Source: Benincasa hispida
Lineage: Eukaryota; Streptophyta; Magnoliopsida; Cucurbitales; Cucurbitaceae
Length of the DNA: 64,000 bases
Assembly: GCF_009727055.1 (NCBI RefSeq)
Contig: NC_052360.1
Location: forward strand, 67,766,878-67,830,877
Direction: 5' to 3'
The position numbers and the translations under genes are program-made. The stretch's first letter is position 1. Each line of letters starts with the position of its first letter. This document shows positions 11,999 through 24,350 of the stretch, one piece after another. The notes beneath the pieces are model-generated. The model did no database searches and was not told where the DNA came from. It was given only the letters and a program-made list of their open reading frames with translations.

Positions 11999-13401
11999 AA
12001 CTACCTTATTATATATATATAACCTATCGATTTATTTTCTCTCAACTATGCATGACATTTAATATAAATCACATTTATACTAAAATTTAATTATATGAAT
12101 CTCATCCATATATTAATATTCGAATTATATTCAATATTTTAATTCCTCTATACTAATTTAATGGTAATTACATAAATCATATTTATATTAAATTTAATTA
12201 TATGAATCTCATTCATATAATTAGTATTTGAATCATATTCAAATTCCTCTCAAAATACTTTATATTATAATGTATCTAATACATTATCTTAATTATATTA
12301 TATATAATTAATTTCCGTCAATTAATTTGAACAATTCAAATTAATCCAAAATTGTTTCTCAATTTATTCCTGTTGAGCTATAGATGGGACGTTGTGGACC
12401 TGTAGATTGAAGCTCCAATGGTACTTGGATAATCAATTGAACTCTTTAAGTAAATTACCCAAGTTCCATTAACTGCAAATCGTTCCACTAAAGACCGATA
12501 ACTGCATTCTTTGCATTACTGATATATTTCTATGTCCATTGGATATAACTAGTCAATAGTGCAATGACCCTTCACAAATAGCTCGTATGAACAACTGGGC
12601 TAAAATTACCGTTTTGCCCCTATAGTTACATGTAACTTCTTAAGTACCACTGATCCCTCTAATGAACAATAAGTCATGGTCCAACTATGACCAAGTCCCA
12701 CTCGGGCCATGAGAGGGTGTGGCCATATTGTTCAATCCCCGAAATCAGCCCTTAAGGGAGTAATTTTTCTACTTACCCCGACATCAGGGAAGGAGTAAAT
12801 TCCGTCTTGTGTAGCTGTATTCCAAGCTCCACAATTAGACGAATCCCCAAAATGGTAGGCATATTGAGTTGAATCTGGTCATTCTCACCCATACAAATCA
12901 AAGGACCGTCATCATGAGTAGGAGTTCACAACTTACTCAGGATTCAGGTCATGTCACCTATGGTCATCCTAATGAAATGTAAGTATCTATTATTAATGGT
13001 GTTATATAATGGGACTAATCATTTCATGGTCCGATTTTATTCAAACTCTTTGTATAGGATACCCTTGCTCACACATTTCCACGTGAATGATCAGGATCAG
13101 ATCATTTGTAATACTTTTCAACACTTATAACATCTATAAAGCGGGTCATCTCCGTAGTGTCACCAAGATAAGATATCTAGCCTTATTCATCTACTACAGA
13201 TCGTTTAGGTTATTATTTAAATAAGATCCACTTGTATGTCTCTACATACTTGTTTAAATTGTATAAAATAACCTAGGATTTTAGTTTATAGGATTTAGTG
13301 TATGCTCATAAAGTAACAATTATTTAATTAATAACAATTTATCTATACAGTGTTTACAAACTATGAGAACACAAGAGCGATTTAGGACACTAATCCCAAT
13401 A

Positions 13402-14462
13402 TGGATATTATTGCGAATAACAACCACATTGGGGTGATAATGAACACACTTCAATCACAAAAATCATGGTTGAAATACAAGAAGTGGATACACTTGCATC
13501 CATCCAACTATTGATAGCCATCGGAAATATAATTCACAATTTTATAATGGGACCACAAAAAGTGGCAGCTGTCCAAGCTAAACCTCATACTCAAACTTGT
13601 GAATTATGTACTACTAATCATTTAGCTGGATAATGTATGTTTAGACCTCAATTCGGTGTCTTGTGTAGGTTATCAATCGGCTCAAGAGCATTGGGATTTG
13701 TACTCCAATACCTACAATCCAGAATGGAGGTTGCACCTAAACTTTTCATTGGCAAAACCAAGTAGCAGTACAAGCACAATTCAACAAGTTACAAGGGCAA
13801 TTCCGCTAGGATTCCCTCCAATATTGCAACAACAAACCTATAGCACCTCTTGCTGACAAGAGCCTTATAATGGTGTATTTATTGAAAGACTATATGACCA
13901 AAAATGATGCAGCTTTACGAAATTGAGAGGTACGAGTTGGGCAATTTGCCAAGGAGATCTAGAGTAGACCTCCAGGAACTTTGCCCAGTAGCACATAAGC
14001 TCTGAGACAGGATGGAAGGGAGCAGTGTAAGGTTGTCACATTAAGAAGCAGACTTGAATATGAAAGACCAAAGATGCTTGGTGAATAATAAGTAGCGAAG
14101 AGAAAATATCAATGAATGTCAAGTTTAAAGAAAAAAATTACTTCACCAGCTGTAGAAAAGAAGAAAGATGGACAAAAAGACAAAAAGAAAAATGAAGGAG
14201 AAACATTATTAGATGTAAAGAAAGATATTACAGTGCCAACATAGAAACCGTCAGTACCATTCTCCTAGAGACTGCATAAGAAAAACCATGACTCTCAGTT
14301 CAAGAATTTTTTGGATATTTTGAAATAGCTACACAAAAATATCTCAATAGTTGAGGCGCTGGAAGAAATGCCCAACTATGTAAAATTTTTGAAGGATATC
14401 CTATAAAAAAGAAGAAACTGCATGAGTATAAAATAGTTGCACTAATTGAATGTTGCAGCGCT
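13402..14462 (+). pseudogene. Gypsy I gag, C-terminal part (decayed)
   Basis: Conceptual translation with several stops gives the zinc-knuckle end of an Athila/Tat-type gag. There is a CX2CX3HX4C pattern at 13598-13636 (CELC, then H, then C, with a stop inside) and the phrase NTYNPEW near 13710, like the YNPGWRNHPN motif that follows the knuckle in this gag family. Gag packages genomic RNA into virus-like particles. The upstream part is lost where LTR H is inserted. Stop codons and frame changes make it non-functional. Confidence 0.6.
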
Positions 14463-14837
14463 ATGGTCAGCAACAAAATTCCTCCAAAGCTGAAAGATCC
14501 GAGAAGTTTTACAATCCTGTGTTCAATCAGAGGACAGAGTCTTGGAAGAGCACTTTGCGATTTAGGAGCAAAAATTAATCTAATGCCATATTCAATTTTT
14601 ACTCAGTTAGGAATTAGAGACGTAAAACCAACCACGGTAACTCTTCAAGTTGTATTGATGAAAGTAGACAAGTCTATATTTCCTGCAAACTTTATAATCC
14701 TGGATTGTGAAGTAGATAAAAAAGTTCCTATAATCATAGGGCATCCATTCCTAGCAACAGGACGAACACTAATTGATGTGCAAAAAGGAGGGTCTACCAT
14801 GAGGGTCATGATCAAAAGATTACTTTTAATGTGTTAA
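14463..14837 (+). pseudogene. Gypsy I aspartic protease domain
   Basis: An open stretch of 124 codons matches the retropepsin-like protease of Athila/Tat gypsy elements. It shows the active-site region LCDLGAKINLMPYSIF (family form DLGASIN), the flap-side phrase VDKSIFPANFIILD, and GHPFLATGRTLIDVQKG (family form GRPFLATGRALIDVQ). The enzyme cleaves the gag-pol polyprotein. S to K after DLGA is unusual. A frameshift at about 14835 leads into 14831-15034, the acidic linker that normally precedes reverse transcriptase. Confidence 0.8.
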
Positions 14838-15370
14838 AAGCATTAAAATTTTTAGAAGACATGGAAGAATACTTTTTAATTGAAGAATCCTACAACCTGA
14901 CCCCATTTGAGATACATGAGTTCGTTAAAAAAGAAAGCTCGAGAGATGAGTTGGATGAGGAAACAAAGGATGAGGTCGAAGAAGTTGGTTACTTGCAAAA
15001 TCTAGCAACATTGCACCAGAAACCCTCTTCATGAAAGGCAACACCATATCATCTAAGGTTATAGAGGAAAACATCCAACAACCAAAACAATATGTGATGA
15101 ATCTTCTGAAAAAAATATGCCATTCAAATTGGTATTATTCCCTCTTCTGAAAAAAATTGAGTATTCCCTTGAAAAAGTTGAGATACATAAATGGGAACTT
15201 TAGAAAGAGAAGAATAAAAGAACCATAAGAGAAGGAAAGAGTTTATATCACAAGTTCGGAAGATGGGAGATAAAAGTAACTATTTGGCTCACGTAATGGA
15301 ACAGTCAGTTTTCAAGGCAGTAAAACAAATGCTTTCAAAATGATCAAACTGAAAAAGTTAACTACAAGCA
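14831..15370 (+). pseudogene. Gypsy I linker after protease, decayed
   Basis: 67 codons (14831-15034) continue the protease reading in another frame: NVLKALKF, an acidic tract with EELDEETKDEVEE-like composition, then HQKPSS. In intact relatives this linker leads to the reverse transcriptase. Here no reverse transcriptase motif follows; the sequence to 15370 has stops in all frames and ends at the inverted LTR pair. Confidence 0.5.
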
Positions 15371-16754
15371 TGCAGAAGCAATTTGAATCTTAAGCACTCT
15401 AACTACATTAATTTTGAGAATCAAGCATGGATGTTCATAATAGGAAAAAAAGAGTTTGAGATTACAACCTTTGTAGAAACTCAAAACCAATGCAACTCTT
15501 TGGTTAATTCTAATAACTAGTACGTCGTGGCTCACCGTTAAAGTTTTTTCCGTTATTTTCTGGCCTTGGAAATGATTGTGGAATCTGAATTGTGGTGAGA
15601 TCGAAGGGAATTTTGAGGATTGAGAGTCTTGGTTTATGGAAATAGGAAGAACGATTCTTCTTTAAAAATTCAACTTGCATGAAGAGATTTTCCAATCAAT
15701 TTTTATTTCACTTAAGGAGGAAATTCATGCAATCTAATTGCAGGATCAATTGACACCAAATCCACATTTTAAAGTGGGAGCTGAGGTGTTTGGTTAGTGG
15801 GAATTGTGGAAAAAACCCACTAACCTTAAATTCCATCTTAAATTTAAATTTCTTAAATTTAAATAAAAATGGATTCCAGTATAATTTTAAATTTGAATTT
15901 CATAAATCCAAATTTTAATTTTAAATAAAATTAATTAAAATAATAATTTAAAAAAAGTTAATTTCTTTTAACCCAATTTTAAACAAAATTTATTTTAAAT
16001 AGTTAATTAAAAATTAAAATAATTAAATTAATTAATATCAAATATTAAATTCATTAAAACACCAATCTCGAACATAAATTACTATTCATGTGTAATATTT
16101 AAATCACATTTAAATGTTCTCTAACCCTTTAATTCGTTTAATTCAACAATTAAACATAAATTATATTGCATATAATTCACAATAATTTCCTAAATAGAAA
16201 TTGAACATTTCAAATTCTCTCATCACACTGTCATAAGATTTAGTTCGATATGAGCTAGCAAGGGGACCTAATTGACCTACAAATCATGAGCTCCAACAAT
16301 CCAAGATTAATAGACTAAACTCTTTAATCTAATCAACTAACATTTGTTAACTACTGGGACACTTCACTAAAGCCCAGTAGCTGCATTCTCTTCACTGTAG
16401 ATATATTTATGTCCACTTGATTTAACCACGATTAGTAAGTCGATCCTTCATAGATTATTCGTAATTACAACTGGGTCAAAATTACAGTTTTACCCTTGTA
16501 ATTACATCTTGCTCTTTAAGTCTCATTGATCCTCTAATGAACAATTGGTTTGTGGTCCAACCACTAAGTCGAGTCCCTTTCGGGCCAATGAGAGAGTGGG
16601 ACTCCTTACTCAGGACTTAGAGTCAGCACTTAAAAAAACAACTTATCTACTATCTCTAGAATCGGGTAAGAGTGAATTCCATCTTGCAGAACTATGTCCC
16701 CAGCTATCTACCTAGTCTTACCCCTAAAATGGAAGGCTTATTGAGTTAGCGATG
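15371..16754 (-). repeat. Inverted LTR pair 1, left arm (copia LTR, minus orientation)
   Basis: On the minus strand this reads as the second two-thirds of a copia LTR of the A type, from CATCGCTAACTCAATAAGCC to an end near GCTTCTGCA. It carries phrases shared with LTR A, such as TGATCCTCTAATGAACAAT on the plus strand. The first part of the LTR is missing at the centre of the palindrome. Confidence 0.7.
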
Positions 16755-16828
16755 TTGAGTCACTCTCACCCATGCAGATTAAAGGATAATCTCGAATAAA
16801 CAAGAGTATATTTAGGGTCTTTCAAGAT

Positions 16829-18395
16829 CATCGCTCAATAAGCCTCCCATTTTAAGGGTAAGACTGGGTAGATAGCTGATGACATAATCCTGCAAGATAG
16901 AATTCACTCACACCCGATTTCAGGGTTAGCAGATAAGTTTTTCCCTTAAGTACTGACTCCTAGTCTTGAACAAGGGGTGTCACCCTCTCTATGATTGAGA
17001 GGGACTTGGTTTATTAGTAGGATCATAAACCAATTGTTCATTAGTGGATCAGTGGAGACTTAAGGAGCAAGATGTATTACAAAAGTAAAACGATAATTTA
17101 AACCCAACTGTAAATATGAGCAACCAGTGAAGGATCGACTTACTGATCATGGTTAAATCAAGTTAATAGAAATATATCTACAATGAGATGAGTGCAGCTA
17201 CTAGGCTTTAGTGAAGTGTCCCGATAGTTAATAAATGTTGGTTGATTCGGTTAAAAGAGTTTAGCCAATTAATCTGCAATCATTGGAGCTGATGATCTGT
17301 AGGTCCATTAGGTCCTTTTGCTAGCTCATATCAAACTAAACCTTAATACAGTGGTGAGTGAGTTTGAAGTATTCATATTGAATTAGGGAATAAGCGTTAT
17401 ATGCGATATATTTAACGGCATATCATTCGATTGGAAATTGAACGATAAAGAGAGAGTTGAAGATATTTAAATAAGATTTAAATATCAAAACTATGAATAA
17501 GGATTCATCGGGATTAGTGTTGGTTTTAATAATTGAATATTAAATTAAATTAATTAAATTATTTAATATTAATTTGACTTAAAAATAATTATTTGAATTA
17601 ATTTGAATTAAATGGAATTAATCAAAGTTGGTCAAAGTCATATGTTGAGTTCACCAAGCTTTGAAGGTCAAAGGTCAAAAGTTCACTTCAATAAGTGGGA
17701 AATTTCAAAATTAGTTTTGAATTAATTTTGAATTAAAATTGTATTTAATTATAATTTGACTAAAGTCAAATGTTGACTTCAAAATAGTCAAAAGTCAATG
17801 TTGAATTTACTTAGTGGAAAGATCCAAGAACGATTTTTACTGGAAAAATACAACATTTTGTGAATTAGTGAGTAATTTATTTGGCAAAGTGTTTATTCCA
17901 CAAAATGTCACTTATCCTACTAAATTGAGTGCATTTTTTAAATGTCAGAATTTGGTTGACTCAATTTTGCATGAATTGCATGTAATTGCTCCATAAATAT
18001 GAAGCTTTGATAAAGATTAAACTTCTTGGCAATTTGGTGAATTTCAAGTTAGTTGAAAAACAAATTCTTCTTGGCAATTTAGAGATTCTAAAAGAGTTTT
18101 AGAAATTAAGTGCTCAATTCTCACTCAATTTCTATACTAAATTTATCTCTATTTTAGTCACTCACCAAATCTTACCATCCCGTTTTAAGGTCGGCAAATA
18201 GTTGGGAAGACTCTCGTGATGGTTTACAGCCGTTTTGTGAGGAGATTGAGCGGAATTGGTGGTCAATTTGGAGCTACAAAGGTTGTATTCTAACTTTTCT
18301 CTTACTTTTATTTGCATGCTTATTCCTTATAAATTAGCATAATTAGAGTACTAAGGATCCATTATACTTCCCCTGTGCATGTGCATGTTCCATCA
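16829..18395 (+). repeat. Inverted LTR pair 1, right arm (copia LTR, plus orientation)
   Basis: It starts CATCGCTCAATAAGCC and follows the LTR in forward direction: GGGTAAGACTGGGTAGATAGC, AACCAATTGTTCATTAGTGG, GGTTAAATCAAG, to an end near TTCCATCA at 18395. It mirrors the left arm across a 74-base spacer (16755-16828). No primer site follows. Flanking 5-mers AAGCA and TAAGG do not match. Confidence 0.7.
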
Positions 18396-18705
18396 TAAGG
18401 GACACTGTAGGATAACGAATCTAAACTTGAATTAATCTAAGATTCAGCTGATCATGAATACATTAAGCATTAGCTACTTAGATCTCCTAAAGAAACTTGA
18501 CACAAGAACGAATAGGAGTAGTATTCTATTCATGCATATCTCACTATTTTGGTATGACACTTGGAATACTCAAAGATTGTTACTTCTTCGATAGTGTATG
18601 CTTGCACTTAGATCTAGCTTATCCATACATTTAGCCATTCATACATTTGGTCGATTGGGTCCATAAAGGAACCGTTGAGGAATTGAGTGGATGATACACT
18701 TAAGC
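18396..18705 (+). other. 310 bp without recognisable feature
   Basis: AT-rich sequence between the inverted LTR pair and the CACTA end. No ORF, repeat or known motif was found. Confidence 0.4.
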
Positions 18706-19060
18706 CACTACAAGAAATATCACTTTTAGTAATGAATAAAATGTGTTGCTAAAAGCCAGAAAACCCCGCTAAAGGTATTAGCAACGTGTTAACATGTGCT
18801 GTAAATGCTGCAGTCGTCACGTAGTAGAATCATTCACTGACAAATTTAATACATGCTGCTAAAACTTATGTTTCACCGACGCTTACGCATTACTAAAAGT
18901 GTACTTTTCCAATGCACAATATGCTACTATTTGTTAGTTACAGTGACGTTGCAAGCTTGTCTTTGAAGGTGTATTCTTAGCAACATGAAAGTTTGTTGGT
19001 AAATGCGGGTTTTGAGCCATTGGAAGCATCTTTTGTAACTTGGGTGTTACTATAAATTTC
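18706..19060 (+). mobile_element. CACTA (En/Spm-type) transposon, left end
   Basis: The terminus CACTACAAGAAAT at 18706 is the form common to plant CACTA elements. It is followed by subterminal words typical of them: TGTTGCTAAAAG, TTAGCAACGTG, TGCTGCTAAAAC, TTAGCAACATG. No matching right end (TTTCTTGTAGTG) was found in the window, so the element is truncated or very divergent at the other side, and its true length is unknown. No transposase reading is visible. Confidence 0.65.
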
Positions 19061-21012
19061 AAGCTACTTTTTTCTTAATTATGATTTAAAATTTACTGAA
19101 GTTATGTAAAACATCGATGAAAGATATTTATTTATAAAAAAAATAACGTCAAATTTAGTGTGTAAACCTATTATAAAATTTAGAATGAATCACCTTTCGA
19201 ATAATACCAACCTGTCAAATATTTGCATTAATCATTTAAACAAAAGTGAAGATATATTTTTCAAACATAACATTGTCATTGAATCCAAAAGAAGAATTGC
19301 CAACCTGTCACGTATTTCAAGTCATATCAACTCAATTTATAACCGTTGAATTACATCACGTGAAAGATGAAAAAAGAATTAGTAGTAATACAAGTAATTA
19401 TTACAACAAAAATTCCAATGCAAGTTTCTTTGGAGCATAACGATTCATTTGAAACAAAAGGAGAAAATACCAAGTCAAGTTCTTTGAAACTTCATCTAAA
19501 TTAAACTCTATTAAATTCTCTACTAGAGACCACTGAGACATGAAATATGTAAACATATGAAAATAAATAATTGAAGTAGGGAAGAGTTACATAAACTAAA
19601 CTTAACAATGTAAAACTTAACAAGTTAATGAAACTTATGAACTAAAATGAACTTAGTAAAAACAACTAATACAACAAACTCAATAATAATGGCATGAAGC
19701 ATCATTTATTAAGAATGAAAAAATGAAAATTCTAAATAAACACACAAGCACTCAACAACCTAATGAAATTCATGAACTTGGTTTATAATAATAACTTATC
19801 AACCCAACAAAGGTTGACAAAATGAAGAAAAACAACTAATAGAACAAACTCAATAAAAAAATCAAAATAATAGTGAATTTTGAACAAAAATGAAACATCA
19901 TAACTGTAGGATAGTCATAACAATTCAGTTATACCCAGACAATGTAAATAACATTTTAGTTAATTTAAAACTATGACTACCACAACTACAGGATAGTTGA
20001 TACACTTCAACTTCTTATCTAATTCAACACTTTAGACTAAATTAGAGTTTTAATAAGAAAATCTTATATGGATTACCTTCTAATTGTCATTGGGTTGTTA
20101 TAGATTCCTTTCTGTGCTAGATGTACTTTCTTGATTTGTCAATCTTTTAAATATTTCTTCAATTGTGACCTGTTATGCTTCAACTATACTGTGCAACTTA
20201 AGTCCTGCTTCTTTAGCCGTTTGGTAACTTGCTTCATTCTTAGAATGTTTTGTTCTTGCTTCATTCCTGGAATATTTAAGTTTCATACAATAATTTATTA
20301 AGTTCAAATATTAATGCATATAATTTATGAATGAATGAATGAAAGCCTAAAATCAAACATTTTCCAATACAAAATTGATCTAATTCTGCCATATTGCACT
20401 CCACTTCCCCTTCAAATAACCTACCTCATTTATTACACACCTGTACTGGAAAATGAACAAAGAAAGAAGAACAAAATCCTATTTTTAGGAACAAGAAACA
20501 AAATAAAAAACATTTGGGGGAAAATCAATTTATACCGCTATGACAATACTTATATTTTCAAGAGAACTCACCTATAATATCATTGCTTTCTGAATACCAA
20601 GAAATGTAGAAAATAGCTTTGAATCGATCATTCTTTTAATAAAAACTATCCAAACAGTTCATTTTCATCTAAATCTTATTGTTTAGACATGAAAGTTAAT
20701 ATAGGTTAAACTATTGATAAAAATTAATGAAAAAAAGCTTTAATTGGTAGGTTTTGAATTTTGGCTTGGATCAAACATTCCAAATTCACACATATCAGCA
20801 TCACATAGATTTAGGGGAAAAAAATCTCCAAATAATACATATAACAAGTTACTCAAATTAAGCTCCAACTATAAGCTCTATAACTCAAGGATCAAAACCT
20901 ACAATGCATACATAGTCATTTGGAAGAAATTATAAACATTACTGTCAAAAATCATTAAAAAGACATGATAATTATTTCAAGATGATGCAAAATTTACTTT
21001 TGAACCTATCTT
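19061..21012 (+). other. ~2 kb AT-rich, no gene recognised
   Basis: Short ORFs (60-80 codons) occur but none resembles a known protein or has gene-like composition. The stretch may be CACTA interior or older intergenic DNA. Confidence 0.4.
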
Positions 21013-21326
21013 TTCGTTTCATCCAATAAGAAGGGTTTCAATTTTTTCAAATGAACGATTTGAAGACCTATTGATTTTAATAACTGATTGCAGAGTTGAT
21101 CATTCGGACCTTTCAATTCATAGATGTGGATCTTGGACCTATGAAGGGGAATATTCTTGAAACTCACAAAGAAAAAAGGAAGTGAGTTAGACAGAAAGAG
21201 AAGAAACTTGGACGAAAAAACAAGTAACTTGGATAAAAAGAAACGAAGTGACTTAGACAAATCTTTTTTATCGATAACCTCAGACCAATCAATTGAATAT
21301 TGATTAATACGTAATCGATCGAACAC
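21013..21326 (-). pseudogene. ycf2: Nuclear copy of plastid DNA: ycf2 fragment
   Basis: A 106-codon open stretch on the minus strand (21326-21006) reads as an internal segment of the plastid protein Ycf2, a very large essential chloroplast protein with an AAA-like domain. Diagnostic phrases are [46 protein letters not shown] and [18 protein letters not shown] recognise these from memory of the family. Only ~0.3 kb of a >6 kb gene is present and both ends stop abruptly. So it is a nuclear plastid insertion, not a gene. Few changes have accumulated and the frame is still open, which suggests a fairly recent transfer. Confidence 0.82.
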
Positions 21327-22060
21327 TACTTAAAAATGAAAATGGCTCTTCTGCTCAGAAATGAAATGTTCCTCGAAATTCTTGTCCCCATTTTCAACTC
21401 ATATGGAATGACAGAGAACGTGACTTGTGAACATTTGTAATAATCAAAACTGTGACCAATAACAAAATCTTAGCAACATATATTTACACCACTTTCTTTC
21501 AAGTAAAATATACGAAAAAGGAAAAAGAAAATTTGCATTTTAATTACTTGTATCATCTTCATTGTAGACATAAACTATAATTGAAAGACAAATATGAAAT
21601 AACCCAAATACACGTGTTCTTCTGAATTCCACAAAAGATTGGTGGGAGTTTTTGGATGACAGGAAAATCGTGTAGGAGAGGGAAGAAGAAGGAATAGAAA
21701 GACGTGGGAAAGGGAAAGAAATTGAATGGACGGGAAAGAAATGGAATGGAAAGATGTGGGAGAGGGAATACCAATTACAACCTCAAGTAAATGAAACATG
21801 GATTCTTCATATTACATGATTCTTAATATTACATGATTTGGTTAAGATTGGCTTGTTATGGCTAAAACTAAACTATTTATTATGACTTGCTCATGAAGTT
21901 CAGATACCAAGTTCAATTTATGTATCGCGTTTGTGTCCTCAACAATTCATTACTTTTCTGGACACATGAACTATATCTTTGATAGATGAAGAAGTGAAGT
22001 GATTTATATTATCTTCATATCTACAAAGTTCTGACCTTCATCTACTTTTCTTTGGTCACC
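21327..22060 (+). other. ~730 bp without recognisable feature
   Basis: Purine-rich GGGAAAGG stretches at 21620-21770 give long minus-strand ORFs rich in S, F and P that look like low-complexity shadows. No known domain. Confidence 0.4.
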
Positions 22061-23690
22061 CATCGGCCTTTTGCTTCATCTTCAATCTCTGAATCTCCAT
22101 CGCAGGTCATGTTTGAAGCTTCCATTACAAAGGTTCTTTGATTTCTCCCCATCATTTCTTTCTTTTCCGTCTTTCATTCTTTTCTTCTACTCCATTTCTA
22201 GTATTCAATTCCGAAATGATAGTTTTCCTGATTCTGTGGCTTTAACCTTTCTCAAATTTTGTTCTTTTCATTGACTTCAGTTACTCCCATGGCTTCCACT
22301 TCCACCAAGGATCTTGTTGCTGGTAAATTCCTAATTTCATTTCTTGTAATTCCATTCGTTACATACTCATACTCTATCCTAGATTGTAAGAGTTGGGGGT
22401 AATTTGTAGGGGTGGGGGTTTACATGAAAATAAAGGGGTTCTTCTGTTCAAGTTTCTATTTAGATTTATGCTTTAGTTTCGAGCGGCTAGAAATGCATAT
22501 CAATGGAGAGCATGTGGAGCTGGAAGTTGGAAGTTGGGAAATCTGGAAATTTGTAGCTTGAAGATAATACATTACACTTAAGTTAATGTAAGTCTATGTT
22601 TGGCTTATGGTACCATGATTTGTATAGGATAGTGTGTAGTTTGGTGGGTTTTTAAAGGTTTTGGTGTTTGGAGTTGGTAGAATTGACAAATTTGTAGTTT
22701 GAAAGAAAAGACCCATGTGTTTTGTGGGCTTGATTTTATTAGAGTCAATGGAGTTGGTAGGCTTGATTTATTGTTTGGTTTGAGCTTAGAGTTAATGTAC
22801 AGAGTTTGTAAGCTTGATTTATGTTTGGCTTGATTTAAGTTTGTATAAATTATTTGTCTACATATTTTTGCAGTGTCTTAGTCCTGCTGGGGAGTACAAT
22901 CTTTGACTTGGAATTATAAAGGAACTGCATCCTGACATGGTTGCTACTTATTCAAGCAGGTTGTACATATTCCTTCTAAATAAACTAGAGGTCTTGAGTT
23001 TTTGCCGTGGCTATTCATATTAGCTTCCAAGTATGTCAATTTTATGTTAAATGTTGGCACTACTCAAGTTTTTTGAGGATATCAATTCATTGTTAAAGCT
23101 GGTGTTAATATTGGAGGAAAAGATGTGAAACAAGTTTTTTCTTTATTGGTTTAACTTCTTTGATTGGCCATTTAAATATTATACTAGCTTGCATTATTTT
23201 CATCATTCTATCCGATCTGATTTTGGGGAGGGGCCATCAATACTAGATGTTATGAAACCTAATGGATACAGAGTTGAAGGGTTACTTTTGATCTTCTTTT
23301 CTCGTTTTTTAATCAATTTTTGGTGTTATATCTGTGTTCACCTGTGACATTTGATAATGAAATGAGTTATAGTACACAATTCCTAAATCTCTGCTTGTGC
23401 GCTACTTAGATATCCAATATTGGATGTTGGCGACGGTTTTAGCTTCCACTCTTCTAACTGCTTTTAGCAAACCCATCTTCTTTGATTGATACATATGTTT
23501 TGTTTCCTATAGACATTGATGAAGCATTTTTGAATTGGTGGTCCATTCTTTTATTTGAACTAATTGCTAATCTACTCTTTCTTGATATGATATTGTGATC
23601 TCTATTGACCCATGTGGGCATTTTTTCTTCAGGAGGCTGCAGTAGTAAAAGACAGCAGCCAAAGCATGATATCAGGCAATGATTTTAAAT
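22061..23690 (+). pseudogene. Exon-like fragments of an unrecognised host gene
   Basis: A pyrimidine-rich 5'UTR-like leader precedes ATG at 22289, which opens a short reading MASTSTKDLVA and runs into a consensus-like donor, TG|GTAAAT at 22323. An acceptor TTTTTGCAG at about 22873 is followed by a reading SPAGEYNL, a stop, LGIIKELHPDMVATYSS and a possible donor near 22960. A third acceptor TTCTTCAG at about 23632 is followed by EAAVVKDSSQSMISGNDF and then a stop. Intron-like DNA between them is T-rich. I do not recognise the protein. The in-frame stop and short exons suggest a captured or decayed gene fragment. Confidence 0.35.
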
Positions 23691-23950
23691 ATTGATTACA
23701 CTGAGTTAGAGAACTTCTCCAAGTGGCTTGTTGTCTCTTACTGGTTTCCTTTCTCTTTAACATTTTCATATAATTATATGGATGTGTGTGATTGTATTTT
23801 AGGTAACTTTGTATTTAGTTTTGTGGTGGAGTGTATTGTTGTGTCTATTGTTATATTTTAGGTTTCGATTTGGGACATTTATAGGTGGAAGAGAAATATT
23901 GTTAGCTTGTCACATAGAACAATAATCATGCATATATTATCGTAGGTATG

Positions 23951-24339
23951 CACTACAACAAACAATTTTTTTATATATATTTTTTATAAAATACGAAGAT
24001 GGACATTTCCTGACACAAAACGAGACATTTAATGTCAGTTTTTAACTTTTTGATGACATTAAAACTGAATTGGACATTTTAAAAAGTGAGCATTAAAAAA
24101 AATATTGGACAATTATTGAAAAAAATGGTAAAAAAACAGATATAGTAGATGGTGTACGATGTCGGTTTTCAACTGACATTGAAGATAATTGGCATTGAAA
24201 TTTCGATCAGCTATAATGTCGGTTTAAACCAACATGAAAGACTTTTTATAACATGATCTTCGATGTCAGATTTCCACCAACATTGTATCGCTATAATGTC
24301 AGTTTTAAACCGACATTAAAACCCAGTTTTATTGTAGTG
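23951..24339 (+). mobile_element. Short CACTA-type MITE
   Basis: This 389-bp element has termini CACTACAACAAA and, inverted, CACTACAATAAA. The inside consists of repeated inverted words such as GATGTCGGTTTTCAAC and AATGTCAGTTTTAAACCGACATT, so it can fold almost end to end. No ORF. The flanking trinucleotides ATG and TTT do not show the expected 3-bp duplication. The right end lies 12 bp from the LTR of copia F. Confidence 0.65.
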
Positions 24340-24350
24340 TTTTGGTATAC

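Larger units (their letters stand above)
11423..13401 (-). repeat. LTR of copia H (5' LTR, reverse orientation)
   Basis: Read on the minus strand this ~1.98 kb LTR begins TATTGGGATTAGTGTCC (TGTT has become TATT) and ends TTTCCCTTTA. It shares ordered phrases with LTRs B and C, such as CATTAGAGGGATCAGTGGTACTTAAG and TTTTGGGGATTCGTCT. The minus-strand primer site follows. Length variation comes partly from simple repeats: a T run 11494-11512, 15 G at 11887-11901 and an AT run at about 11960-11992. Confidence 0.75.

Noticed and set aside
21559..21799. Two minus-strand ORFs of 71-74 codons rich in P, F and S
   Set aside because: Generated by a purine-rich GGGAAAGG tract; no start context or homologue recognised.
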